From assembly GCF_028769735.1 (NCBI RefSeq), contig NC_088171.1:129721533-129785532 (forward strand): a stretch of 64,000 nucleotides of DNA. The letters run 5' to 3'. The stretch comes from Zonotrichia leucophrys gambelii. Its lineage: Eukaryota; Chordata; Aves; Passeriformes; Passerellidae. Shown piece after piece: positions 28,231 through 38,600 of this stretch (the first letter of the stretch is position 1; each line of letters starts with the position of its first letter). The notes under the pieces were generated by a model. That model was not told where the DNA came from, did not search any database, and saw nothing but the letters and a program-made list of their open reading frames with translations. A program made the position numbers and the translations under genes.

Positions 28231-28463
28231 TTGAATTGAGGAATTATGTGGGCTGAAAGAGGCGTTAAAATAATCTAGTTCCAGCACCTCTGCCCTGCAT
28301 GGGCAGGGACAGCACCCGCTAGATGAGGCTGATCAGGGTTCTGTCCAACCTGGCCTAGAACAGGTTGTGGGGCATCCACAGCTTCTCTGGGCAACCCGTG
28401 CCAGTGCCTCACTATGCTCTGAGGAAAGAATTTCTTCCTAACATCTAACCTAAATCTCCCCAT
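28231..28463 (-). mobile_element. CR1 LINE fragment, antisense, 3' end
   Basis: Read on the minus strand, the segment encodes the well-known carboxyl-terminal/3' part of CR1. It has GRFRLDVRKKFF, then HWHGLPREAVDAP, followed on the DNA by the AACTAGAT..TTTAA block and a degraded pyrimidine tail. The copy is 5'-truncated to about 230 bp, as most CR1 insertions are. A stop codon follows shortly after the coding remnant and the sequence has diverged, so it is inactive. It lies in the putative first intron of RNF19A, opposite to the direction of transcription. The lower boundary is approximate. Confidence 0.88.
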
Positions 28464-28969
28464 AAGAAGTCAGGTGAGACTGATTATTAGAAGACTTTCT
28501 CTAAAATAACTGACTGCATTGTAGCAACTTCCATATGTTAAAGCAACTCCTGTTGCTCCTGAAAGACTCCTTGTACCTCACTTGGCACTTGTCTAATGGT
28601 CTGCATGTGCCAAGCTGGCTTATTCCAGAGGGTTTGACTTCTTCTCAAGTTAGGGGTAAGGGCCCTACCCTATTCTGCTTACCATGCTGATGTGGGCATG
28701 TCCCAGATCGTGTCAGCACCTTCACTGAGCCCCCTGTGAGCTCCAGATTAGTGAGTGAGTGCTTGCTATGGTACTTGCTGGGAACTCTGCTCCCAGTCTT
28801 TTGGATTTACAGAAGTTAAATAAGTGATATTATGACACTGCAGCTGGTTTTCTGTCCTTTAAAGATGATATGTGAAGTTTAAGTCCTGGCATGGCAAATT
28901 TCTAAAGGTTTTGAAAAACTTGAGTTAGTTGTGGATTTGGGAATTGTGTTTTTGGAATAATGGCCTCTG

Positions 28970-29003
28970 CAGCTATCCATTGTAAGCAGCTATCCATTGT
29001 AAG
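28970..29003. repeat. 17-bp perfect tandem duplication
   Basis: CAGCTATCCATTGTAAG is present twice head to tail (28970-28986, 28987-29003) with no mismatch. This is a recent local duplication inside putative intron 1. Confidence 0.9.
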
Positions 29004-29786
29004 CATAAAGAAATGAGATGTAATTAACTAAATGATCATGGGATTTTCACTCTGGAAAGGATTTACTACTAGTAGGAGCAGCTCCAGTAACTTTTGTAAT
29101 AAATATTCTTCATGCTATAAGAAAAGCATTCATGTACATAGCTCTTAGAACAAAGCAGGATAAAAAGTAAAAGATACCTTCTTCTGAAAGTGTCTGAATG
29201 ATAAGACTTCCATAACATGTAAATTACCACATTGGCGCTCTTTTTTGAAGGAGTAAAGTAATAATGAAGTAAAATTTACATGAGCATGTATTTAAAGTAG
29301 TTTTACACAGTTCAGTTTGATTTAAATGAATTATTTAAGAGGCTTTGACGACTGTTTTTGCATCCTGTATGTCATACTGTAACAAATCACTGCAAATGTT
29401 TAATAAGTATCTGTATGTTTGAGTTTGTGTTAAAAGCTTGAGAAATCTTCTGATACAAATTTGTTAACTTTCTTTTGAAGAATTAACTGTTCAATTTAGT
29501 CCAAATATTATCAAGCCTTTCTTTCACCTTTTATTAGAAATCAAAGTCAGAAGACAATCAAAAATGCCACACAAATTAAGTTGAAGTGTCTTTACAGTCT
29601 TTGAAACTCCACATGGAAAATGTTGCTATTCTTGATCTTAGAATATGAAGGGAAATATACTGAAGGAGTCATAAAGCTATTCTGCTAATTGTTGCAGTAA
29701 AGCATGCCACCTGCACAATATGCATTTGCCTAATACAGTGTGCTGCATTGTGTTACCATTAAAGGATTTTTCATCTTAGTGCATAT

Positions 29787-29807
29787 AAAGGTTCTGCCAG
29801 AACCTTT
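29787..29807. repeat. perfect hairpin, 10-bp arms, 1-nt centre
   Basis: AAAGGTTCTG (29787-29796) pairs with CAGAACCTTT (29798-29807) around a single C. It is a near-perfect palindrome with no further context to assign a role. Confidence 0.8.
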
Positions 29808-32800
29808 GTTGTTTCAACATAATTTCCATCTGTTTTCTTCCAAGTTGCAAAGTGTTGGTTCTGCTTGTACTAAATAATCTGTAATAAAAGTAACAGTCCT
29901 AACATGCCCTGACACCATGTGCATTGACATGACTATGGTGAGATGTTTTTCATGGGACAGTGTTGCAGAAGCACATAGATGTCAAAATTTAACCTTGTCT
30001 AAGATGTTAAACTTTTCCAGGCTGTTCATCACTCCTTTAACTCAGTAATGCCAGATGTATACTTGAGCCTGAGGCATGTGTAAAGTGAGTAGGGATACAC
30101 TCTTTTAGAAATCTTCAGGCAAAAGTGTTGGTATTTTCTCCCCAGTTTAAACACTGCTGTGGAATGAGCTGACATTTAAAGGATGGCCATTGAAATCAGG
30201 TACTTGTTTGCCGTTTTAAAATCCTGTGTGTTGGTATTTAATTGAGTAGCTTCAGCTCTTCCATATTTTTGTTTTAAATTTTATTCCTCTGTGTTTATAG
30301 TTCTTAGACAATGGATTAAATGAAAAGGAAAACTTGTTTTTTGATACCTCTTTTAGATGATTGCTGATGTCTCTATGTTAACATTGCAGCTTAGAAATTT
30401 TAGAATTCTATGTGATTGGTAGGAGATGCTTATGGAAGAGGAAAGCAGAAATTCTCTGTGATGGTGGTTGAAATTCAAGCTCTGAAGGTTTGTTTGTTTT
30501 TTTGTTTTACATCTGTCTTTAAGCTGGATCAGTCCTTTTCAGAAAGCAGCTAGAGAGCACCGATGTTGGGAATTGTAGATGTCAGAAAGGAAGCCATTAG
30601 GAGTCAGTTTAATCAAGAAGTAGCTTTCAGTATGCTAACAGAGTTGGAGGAGCAAATGCCTAAGATAAAGAGAGTTTGTTTGGAACAGAAGTCTAGATGT
30701 ACTATTTAAGCATCAATTACATGAGGGAATATTTAAGGTGTTTAGGAAGGCTGTAGTTATATCTATGTTTATGGTGGCTTCTCTGTTTTCCTAGCTGATG
30801 TTTAAGCCTGCCTTTGTTTCACAAACGTGTGAAGCTGTTTGCCCTGATGGCAGACTTTTTGCCCCAGATTGGGCACGTAATGGAAGAGTAGGCAGCAAGC
30901 TGAGCTTGTGCTCTGGTGTGTTTGGAGGACAGTTAGCAGCATGAGGGAACTGATCTTCCCCCAGCAGCTGGGCTTATGGGGGTAGGCGTCTGTCACTCTT
31001 TTCTTGCAAAATCAGCAGAGTTATTCTCAGCTGCACTTAGGGCATTTCCAAAGTGTTTTGAAATTGGTGAGAAAAGCAAAGATTGTGCCATGGAGAGCCA
31101 TATGAGAAGATACTCATCACCCCAGTCATCTCTTCAGTTGAAATCTTCTCCCTTGGCAAGATTATTCCCCATTCCTTTCCCTCTGCCTCCATTATAAGGT
31201 CACCAATAGCATTTACTTAAAGGAGCATGGTCAAAAAGAACTATTGAAGGCATTTAGCTGGATGCTTATTAGGTTTCCCTAGCAAATAGTTTAGGCAGGG
31301 TTGCAGAAGGAACAGATACCAGTTTAATACTGAGTTTCAGGTAGTTGCAACTCTAAATGTCCTTTATGCATCTTCAGATGACAAGGTGTGTTTGTGCTGT
31401 GGCAACTGCTGTTGTGTGGTAAGGCTGTGGCACGAACAGAATGCAAAGCACGGCTGGAATTCGGATTTGTGGTAGGACTTTGGGCATGGCGGGGAGCCAG
31501 AAATACGGTTTTTCTGTAGTCAGTAAGTGCTTTTGAGGAAATATTGAAAACAGTGGTGAGCTTTAAAGTTTTAGGATTTGCACTCTCTTTTTTCTGTCCA
31601 TTTGCTGTTGCCCATGTTAGTTTCTTCTGTTTGTTGACAGAGTTCATACTGGTCAGTGAGAGTAATGCAAAACTTGCAATGTGTGTTGCCTCAAAATCAG
31701 ATTGTTTATTACTACCATAGTTTGTGGGTCTCAGCTCATTTCAAGTAGTTGGATTTCGGAGCTTCAGTTTGCACACAGCGTATCCCCTTCATGTGAACTC
31801 GTTGTTACTGGAATAATGTGGGCATTGTGTTCTCTGGCTGTACAAAATCAAGTATTTTTTACTTATTTTGTCAGCAGAAACATGCAGATGCTGTGTTGGG
31901 TTGGGCAACATGAGAACTGGCCAGTGCTCCAGATTGCGCTAGTAAAGCTTTTATGGTTTTGTGCAGCTCTGATCATTATTAGCATTGTAACATTTGTCTT
32001 CATTTTTTCCTCTAATAAATCATCTGCTGAATCTTTTCACTTCAGCAAAGTCATCTTTGAACGTCACTAGAATGTCAGTCCAAAATTACTATATAAGGAA
32101 GAGCTTGGCTTTTGAAACTAGTTCTGTGCATTTAAATCTAAAGAGCATAATTGAAGATTGTCTGAAATAACTGGCAACTTTTCTTTTCAAAAGTCCAGTC
32201 AAAGTTTAACTATTTTCCTTAGAAGAGCAATCTGCTCTTTTAGAGAGACTGCCTATCAGATCCCATTATGCAGAGACAACTATGAGATGTACTGGTCTCT
32301 TTTTTTAACATCATGGGAGAATCTTTGTTTATTTAAAAAGAAAAAAAGTACAACTGGTTCATCACCAGAACTGCTATTTCTTGATTTTGTACATCTGTTG
32401 GAACTGGCAGAAATGCTGTAATAACACATTCTTTCCTCTCCAGAGAAAGGGAGGAGGGGAAGGTTTGTAGTCATACACTTGGCTGTGTTACTGTGTTTAC
32501 TTCCTACCTTTTTCTGTTTTATTTTAAAAAACAAACAAAACCACAACCTCTCCAAAAAAACAAACAACAACAGACTTTTTGCCTGAAATTAATGCTTTGC
32601 TTGCTGTTCATTTTGTTCATGAACTCTCCTGATTTAGGAGGTTGGCACTTTCCGCTGCCCTCGTAGTGTCTGTGTGAACATACCAATGTTAGTAATTATC
32701 CAGTTATAAAAATGATTTTAAGGTTATTCTTGCACTTCTGAACATACAAATTTAATTGTCAGCAATGGACTGTATCTGTAGTACATTTCAGACATGGTCT

Positions 32801-33339
32801 ACCAGTTGTGTCTGTCTATGATATAACATAATACCAAGATCCTGTAGAGAAGGACATCTTCTGTGAAAATTATGGAGTAGTTTTTTTTCAGTTTCACATT
32901 TTTTTATTTTTTAGATCAGGGAATGTTTTAGTTCATTTAATGAGAAACAGCGGCTGCAAAATTATTAAATTTGTTTTGGGAACAGGAACAGGTAAAGCAT
33001 CCAAGATGGCTTTTTTTGACTAAAAACGTTCCCTTAGGAGGGAAGGAAGAGTATGTTATGTTCTTGAAGTATTTATACTCTTTTAGACTCAGAGTAAGCT
33101 AAGATTTTTTTAATATGTTCTCAGCAAGATTTTCCTTTATTAGGAAAAAAAGAAGAAAGACGAAAGCAGTAATAATTCAGCATTTGAAAAATAGAATATG
33201 GTGGCTTTTTAATTCTAAAAAAACTCTAGGTGCTCAGAATGTAAGACCTCTTTTTATCAAAACCAGGAGAAGTACATATTTTTTTTGGTAGGGGTTTTTG
33301 TGGGGAGTTGGGTTTTTTCTCTTTTTTTCTCTTTAGTGT

Positions 33340-33640
33340 TCACCCTTGAGGCAGGTGGTGTCCGTGCAGAGTCCTGCCATACGGCTGGTAGTGCATGCTG
33401 AGTGGTGGCTCCCGGCTGGTACAGACCCAGCAGCCGCCTGTGTGCAGAGGGCCCGGCAGCGGCTCTGCTGAGAGGGACAGCCTGGGGGCTATTTCTGTGT
33501 TTCCTCTTTGGAGAGGGATTCCTGTTTCCGCTGCTGCTGAGCCGTCCCCTGAAACTTCCCCAGTCTTGACCCAAGCAGCTCAGCGATCCCTTCCGGAGGC
33601 TGCAGCACGTGTTTGGATTTGTGCCGGTCTCTAAGGGCTG
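33340..33640. promoter_or_regulatory. GC-richer patch upstream of first coding exon, possible alternative promoter
   Basis: About a dozen CpG fall in 300 bases, a lower density than in the main island but well above the intron background. An E-box CACGTG lies at 33,606-33,611, and there are several CCGG/GCGG motifs. The patch ends 1.3 kb before the acceptor of the first coding exon, a position where an alternative untranslated first exon could start. No clear first-exon donor was identified, so it may equally be a degraded GC-rich repeat. Confidence 0.25.
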
Positions 33641-34899
33641 TGCAGACTGCTTAGCTCTTATAAACACAGGCATTCATCTCTACATTCCTTTGTTCCTACC
33701 TTTGGACTTAGTTTTAGTATCCAGTTTCTGATTTTATCTTTTGGTAAGGTCATAGAAATCCATTTGCACCTTTCTGGTGGGTTGGGAAACACTGAGGAAA
33801 GAAAGGATGGCAGTAGTTTTGCAGGGCAGTAGCTTTGCACGTACATTTGCAACACTGGTGCAAATGTCTTCTCATTCTTCTGTTACTGATGCAGTTCACC
33901 AGAAGTTTAAAAAATTCCTCTTGTACAGTCAAGCTTCCAAGAAGTGGGAATAGTTGCATGTTTGGGGAGAACTTAGTGGTTTTGGTTGGAGATGATCTGC
34001 TGCTTTACTCTGTCAGAGGAAAATAGGACAGTTCCTTCTTTCTCTCTCTTCTCACTGTGCAGTCACTTAGGTATCAGAGAACAGAAGGAAATCCATGGTG
34101 TCATCTTATACATAGGTAATAACTGAAGCTTGGTGTGTGATGGGAATCTGGTTTGGGGGCTTTTTTTTTTCCTTATAGAAATACATCTGATAAAAAATTC
34201 AAATGTTGTCACCTTAACTGTAGTCTTTTCCGTGCCCTTCAGCTTCTATATAATCAAGCAGTGTTGGCTGTCACTCTGCAGCTCTGCTCCCTGAAATATT
34301 CAGATGCCTTATGCTATAAATATGCATACTTCTCTGAGAACCCTCAGATTTTGAGAATATCTTGAGTTGTTTAGCCACAGTGATTTAATTTCTGCTGTCA
34401 GTCTGAATGGTTCAAAAAACTGAGGAATCTTTCTTTTAATTAACTATATTGTATTGTACTTGACCTCATCACATGTGCAGAAAATGTAAGTTAGAGAAAA
34501 CAGAAGTTTCCAATGCTGTAAGCCTGTTGCTAAGCTTTATAGAAGAACATGCATATTTACTTAATTGTCACCTTGGGTTTTGGTAATTTGTACACATGCA
34601 TAGACACATGCACACACCCTGCTTCCCTTGGGAGAGCAGGGGAGTGCAGATGCCTTTCTCTGCACTGATTAAGTGTAACAAAGATAGTCCTTGACCAGAA
34701 GGAAATTTCAGGCTTGTTAAGATAAGATGGATGTAAAGTCTAGAAAAAGCTGACAGGAAGAGGTATTGGGTCAGATGGTGAGGAAAAGAAGGTAGCAATA
34801 GGAATAACAGGTCAGTCACTAGAGTGCTGTGACCTTTCAGAACCACTAGTGATTGTTGTGGTTCTAATCCTGGTTTTTTTATCTCTCCTCCTAATACAG

Positions 34900-35033
34900 G
34901 GAATTCTTCTGAAGGATTTGCTGGAAGCAGATACGTGTGAATTTTCTGCATGAAGACTCTCAAACTGGATTACATAATAATATGGCTGTATCCTCTGCCT
35001 CCATTTGATCCTTAAAAATGATTAGGATTGTAT
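34900..35033 (+). other. RNF19A: RNF19A 5' UTR segment of first coding exon, with two uORFs
   Basis: The exon begins after a polypyrimidine tract and CAG (AG at 34,898-34,899). Before the chosen start there are two upstream ATGs. One, at 34,950, opens a 21-codon frame ending TAA at 35,013-35,015, in the same frame as RNF19A. The other, at 35,018, opens MIRIVYEL, ending at 35,042-35,044 and overlapping the start codon out of frame. The 35,018 ATG has A at -3, a better context than the 35,034 ATG. Such uORFs usually lower translation of the main frame. Confidence 0.75.
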
Positions 35034-35650
35034 ATGAACTTTAACCCCTTTCTGATGAGTGACCTAGACATGAGTTTACATCGGCAAATGGGCTCTGATC
35101 GGGACCTCCAGTCTTCTGCTTCCTCTGTGAGCTTGCCATCAGTTAAAAAGGCACCAAAGAAAAGAAGAATTTCGTTGGGCTCACTTTTTCGGAGAAAAAA
35201 AGACACGAAACGCAAGTCTAGGGATTTAAATGGAGGTGTTGATGGAATTGCAAGTATTGAAAGTATTCATTCAGAAATGTGTACAGACAAGAACTCTATT
35301 TTCTCCACGTGTACCTCTTCTGATAACGGAACAACCTCTAGCAGCAAACCAAGCGGAGACTTCATGGAGTGCCCCTTGTGCCTTTTGCGGCACTCCAAGG
35401 ACAGGTTCCCGGACATAATGACTTGTCACCATAGGTCTTGTGTGGATTGCTTGCGTCAGTACCTGCGCATTGAGATCTCGGAGAGCAGAGTTAATATTAG
35501 CTGCCCAGAATGCTCAGAACGCTTTAATCCTCATGATATTCGTTTGATATTAAATGATGACATCTTGATGGAAAAATATGAAGAGTTTATGCTTAGGCGA
35601 TGGCTGGTTGCGGATCCTGACTGTAGGTGGTGCCCAGCTCCAGATTGTGG
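35034..35650 (+). CDS. RNF19A: RNF19A coding exon 1: N terminus, RING1, start of IBR
   Basis: This exon encodes residues 1-205 plus two bases of codon 206. RING1 is complete: C113, C116, C131, H133, C136, C139, C157 and C160 in [13 protein letters not shown] and CPEC. The IBR begins with [11 protein letters not shown]. The exon ends TGTGG with donor GTATGT at 35,651. Retaining the intron would add 16 residues and a stop at 35,699, giving a RING1-only product without ligase activity. Residues after M13 are almost identical to human RNF19A, while the first 12 are not. Confidence 0.95.
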
Positions 35651-38600
35651 GTATGTATTTTTCCTATATTTGCAAAAAAGTCACAGTGTAAATACATAAT
35701 TTTCATAGCATTATGTTTTTTGAAAAGTCACTCATTTTACTTAGGGTGTTGTTACTGTTGTATGAATAGGTAGCAGGTAGAATTCTCTTTAATAAGAAAA
35801 AAGACAAGAAATCAAAACAAATGAAATTGAAAACAACAATAAGAACCTCTCCAAGCCACAACCACCTTCCCAAATAAAATGCTTTCTCGAGTAGGTTTTC
35901 CTTTTTTTTAGCACAGAGGGAGTTTCAGCAATGTCAAGCAACTTTTATTGGTAGATGCCTGCCTTTATTTGCAGCAAGCAGAAAAAATTTAGATGTTGCA
36001 CTGCCAAGGAAATGATACAAAGCTCAAACTGAAGAGAATTGTAATTTAACTTAATTTGTTAAAGCGCTGTGGGTAATTTGGCTTTTTAACTGTGAAAAAT
36101 GATTTAAGCTTTCCTTTGAATTTAAAGGCCTCTCTTGCTTCAGATATCTTCCATCTTGTGGCTGATTGAGACAGCACTTGTTGCCTGTCAGCAGGATTCT
36201 GATGTAAGATAATCAGCTTGTTCCTGCTTATTATCTGGGGAACGTAATGTTTTAACTTTGCTCTAATACTTTAAACAGTTCTGAAATCATGCTGAATTCT
36301 AAGTAGGCTGAATACTACTGAGCAGCAGCTCATCATGCTTTTGTGCTGCTGGTGTCTCATAATGCCATTCTTCAGCAAGCTGCTTTTTAGAGATTGTGTT
36401 ATCATACTGCTTAAGGATTTTAGGCATTACTGCAGTCCAGATGTGCAGTGCACACTAAAACCTCAGAGGCTGACAGTTCTGTTTCATCAGCTCACAGATG
36501 AGCAATAAGAATGAAGAAGAGGAAGAATGTTGCAAGAGAACAAGCAAGATAGGACTGACTGTTAGGTAGATTAAATACTCCAGTATTAATAACCAGGTGC
36601 TTAACGTTTAGGACTTATTTAAAATACAATTTTGCTTTCATACTTTGAAAGAAACAGAATTTGCTAGCGCAAGTCAAAAGCAGGGACTGGAAAGGTGATA
36701 GTTTCATATCTGGTCCAAAGTGGATGGCATTGCTGTGGCATAGTTTGAGGACAGAAGGAAAAATCACTTGAGAGATGTTTTGGTTGCATGAGCTTGTAAC
36801 AAAGTCATATGGACAAAGCCAGTACAGTTTACTCTTAATATTTTGATACTGAAAAATTAAACAACCACTGGAAGGTATTATTTGATATTCAGAAGCATGC
36901 TTTGCCCTGAGTTTTTGTGGTATAAACAGTTATTCAAGCTGAGGAGAAGCATTTAAGACCTGTTAAAATATTTTCTATTATACCATTTTTATGGTTAAGA
37001 TACTTCTTTTAGTATTTAATTAAGTAGACTAAGTCAGGTTTGTTTAACCTGTTTTGGTTTTTATGCATCCATTTTCTTATCTGTTTTTAAAAAAACAAAC
37101 TTCTAAGTATCTTTAAGTGGTCAGAGCTGTGATGATAATTGCTATGGATAATACCATCGTAAAAATAAAAAGTGGTGTTCAGAGCAAAGTTAAAGTTCCA
37201 TGCAGTCATGTGGGACCACAGCAATGCATTAATGTGCAGCAAGTATTTAAATCATTGCTCCAGAACTGCTTGTTGCATGCTTCATACTCTGTGAGGGGAG
37301 TCCTGTGAAAAATACAGTATATTGCCAGGCAGATAAACTCTGCTATGTCTGTGTGAAGGGAACAAACTTGTACTGCATGGGCAACCTTATATTGTGCTTT
37401 TGGTACCATGATTTTTCCTTATACTTGGAGTGGCAGGGAAATGCTTCACAGTGGTAAATGAGTTCTGCTTTTAATGCCCAGATAGTGCCTTCTCACTGAA
37501 TTCTCATTACTCTATGTTTAAAGTGGAATAAAGTTGGCTACTTGGGTACTTCGCAGGAGGATCACTGTTTTTGGTTGTCATCCTAAACAAACAAGGGCTC
37601 CTGCAGTCATGTTTTGTCTTCTTCCCATCCTTCTCCTGATTGTTTTGAAACCTTCAGAACCTTTAGATCTGTTGGGCAGCAGGGATTGAGAATTGAGCAG
37701 AAGTTGATCTAAGTACTTTAGGGGAAAGGGCAGACATACTACTTGAACAACAGGCAGACCATCAGTAGTGCCTCCAGCAAGAGCAGTACCTGTGTATGAG
37801 TCCTCCGGTTAAAAATTTAAATTTGGCTTTCAGGCAGCCACCACAGCACTGTCTGACAAGTGTGTATGTGCCCAGCTGAGGGAAAGCACACAGAGGGAGG
37901 TAGGAAGGAGAAGTGGGGTGGGAGTGGTGTGGAAAGTAATAATGGGGATTTGATGTTGTGGTGGAGCTTAGCAGGAGGATGAAGAAACTGTACAGGTGTA
38001 AGGTTTAGGGAAGCAAACACTACTCAGACTTCCACAGAAGAGCCTTTGCTAACAAAGGCTGTTCAGAGATAATGCAAGACATTCAGTGCACACAAACTGC
38101 AGATCAGCAGACATTTACTTTAATAATTACGTGGTGCAACAGTAGTCACAGTTTCTAATTGCTTTGGCAGCTAATCCACTTGTACAATATGCAGTTAAAG
38201 CTGGGGTTTATTTCTTTTTCTGAACAGGTTTTGAAGTGCCATACTGGCAGAATGCATTAGGGTTATGACCTTTTAGCATGGATCAAATATTTCATGAAGG
38301 AAATGAATGGCTAATTACTAAATGTGCAATTAATCCCAAAGTAGGAGAGGTGCAATAACCTCAGAGGGTAGCATAATTTCCTGAAGTTGACTTGAAGATT
38401 GGAAACAAGTACTGTAATAAATAGGAAATAGGTGTGAAATTGAGCATTTTAGTAGGAAAAAATTACTGTAGAAATAAGTAAAAAATGGATGGTGCACAAC
38501 AGTGCTTCAGCTCTTCTCAGTGTTGATCAAATGTCCCATGTAGTATTGTTTCAGGGTTTGGCATCACACTAAGTCAAAAATCTGGACCAGATAAAGAGCA

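Larger units (their letters stand above)
28464..34899 (+). other. putative first intron of RNF19A, 3' part
   Basis: No coding exon is supported. It contains a 17-bp tandem duplication (28,970-29,003), a 10-bp-arm hairpin (29,787-29,807) and a GC-richer patch at about 33,340-33,640 with an E-box. It ends in a clear polypyrimidine tract and CAG acceptor at 34,899. The 129- and 107-codon open frames near 31,324-32,070 show no domain and differ in character from the nearby real exons. Confidence 0.55.

Noticed and set aside
31681..32070. 129-codon hydrophobic open frame in putative intron 1
   Set aside because: T-rich DNA gives Phe/Leu-rich peptides. There is no motif, no conserved pattern and no good splice boundaries.
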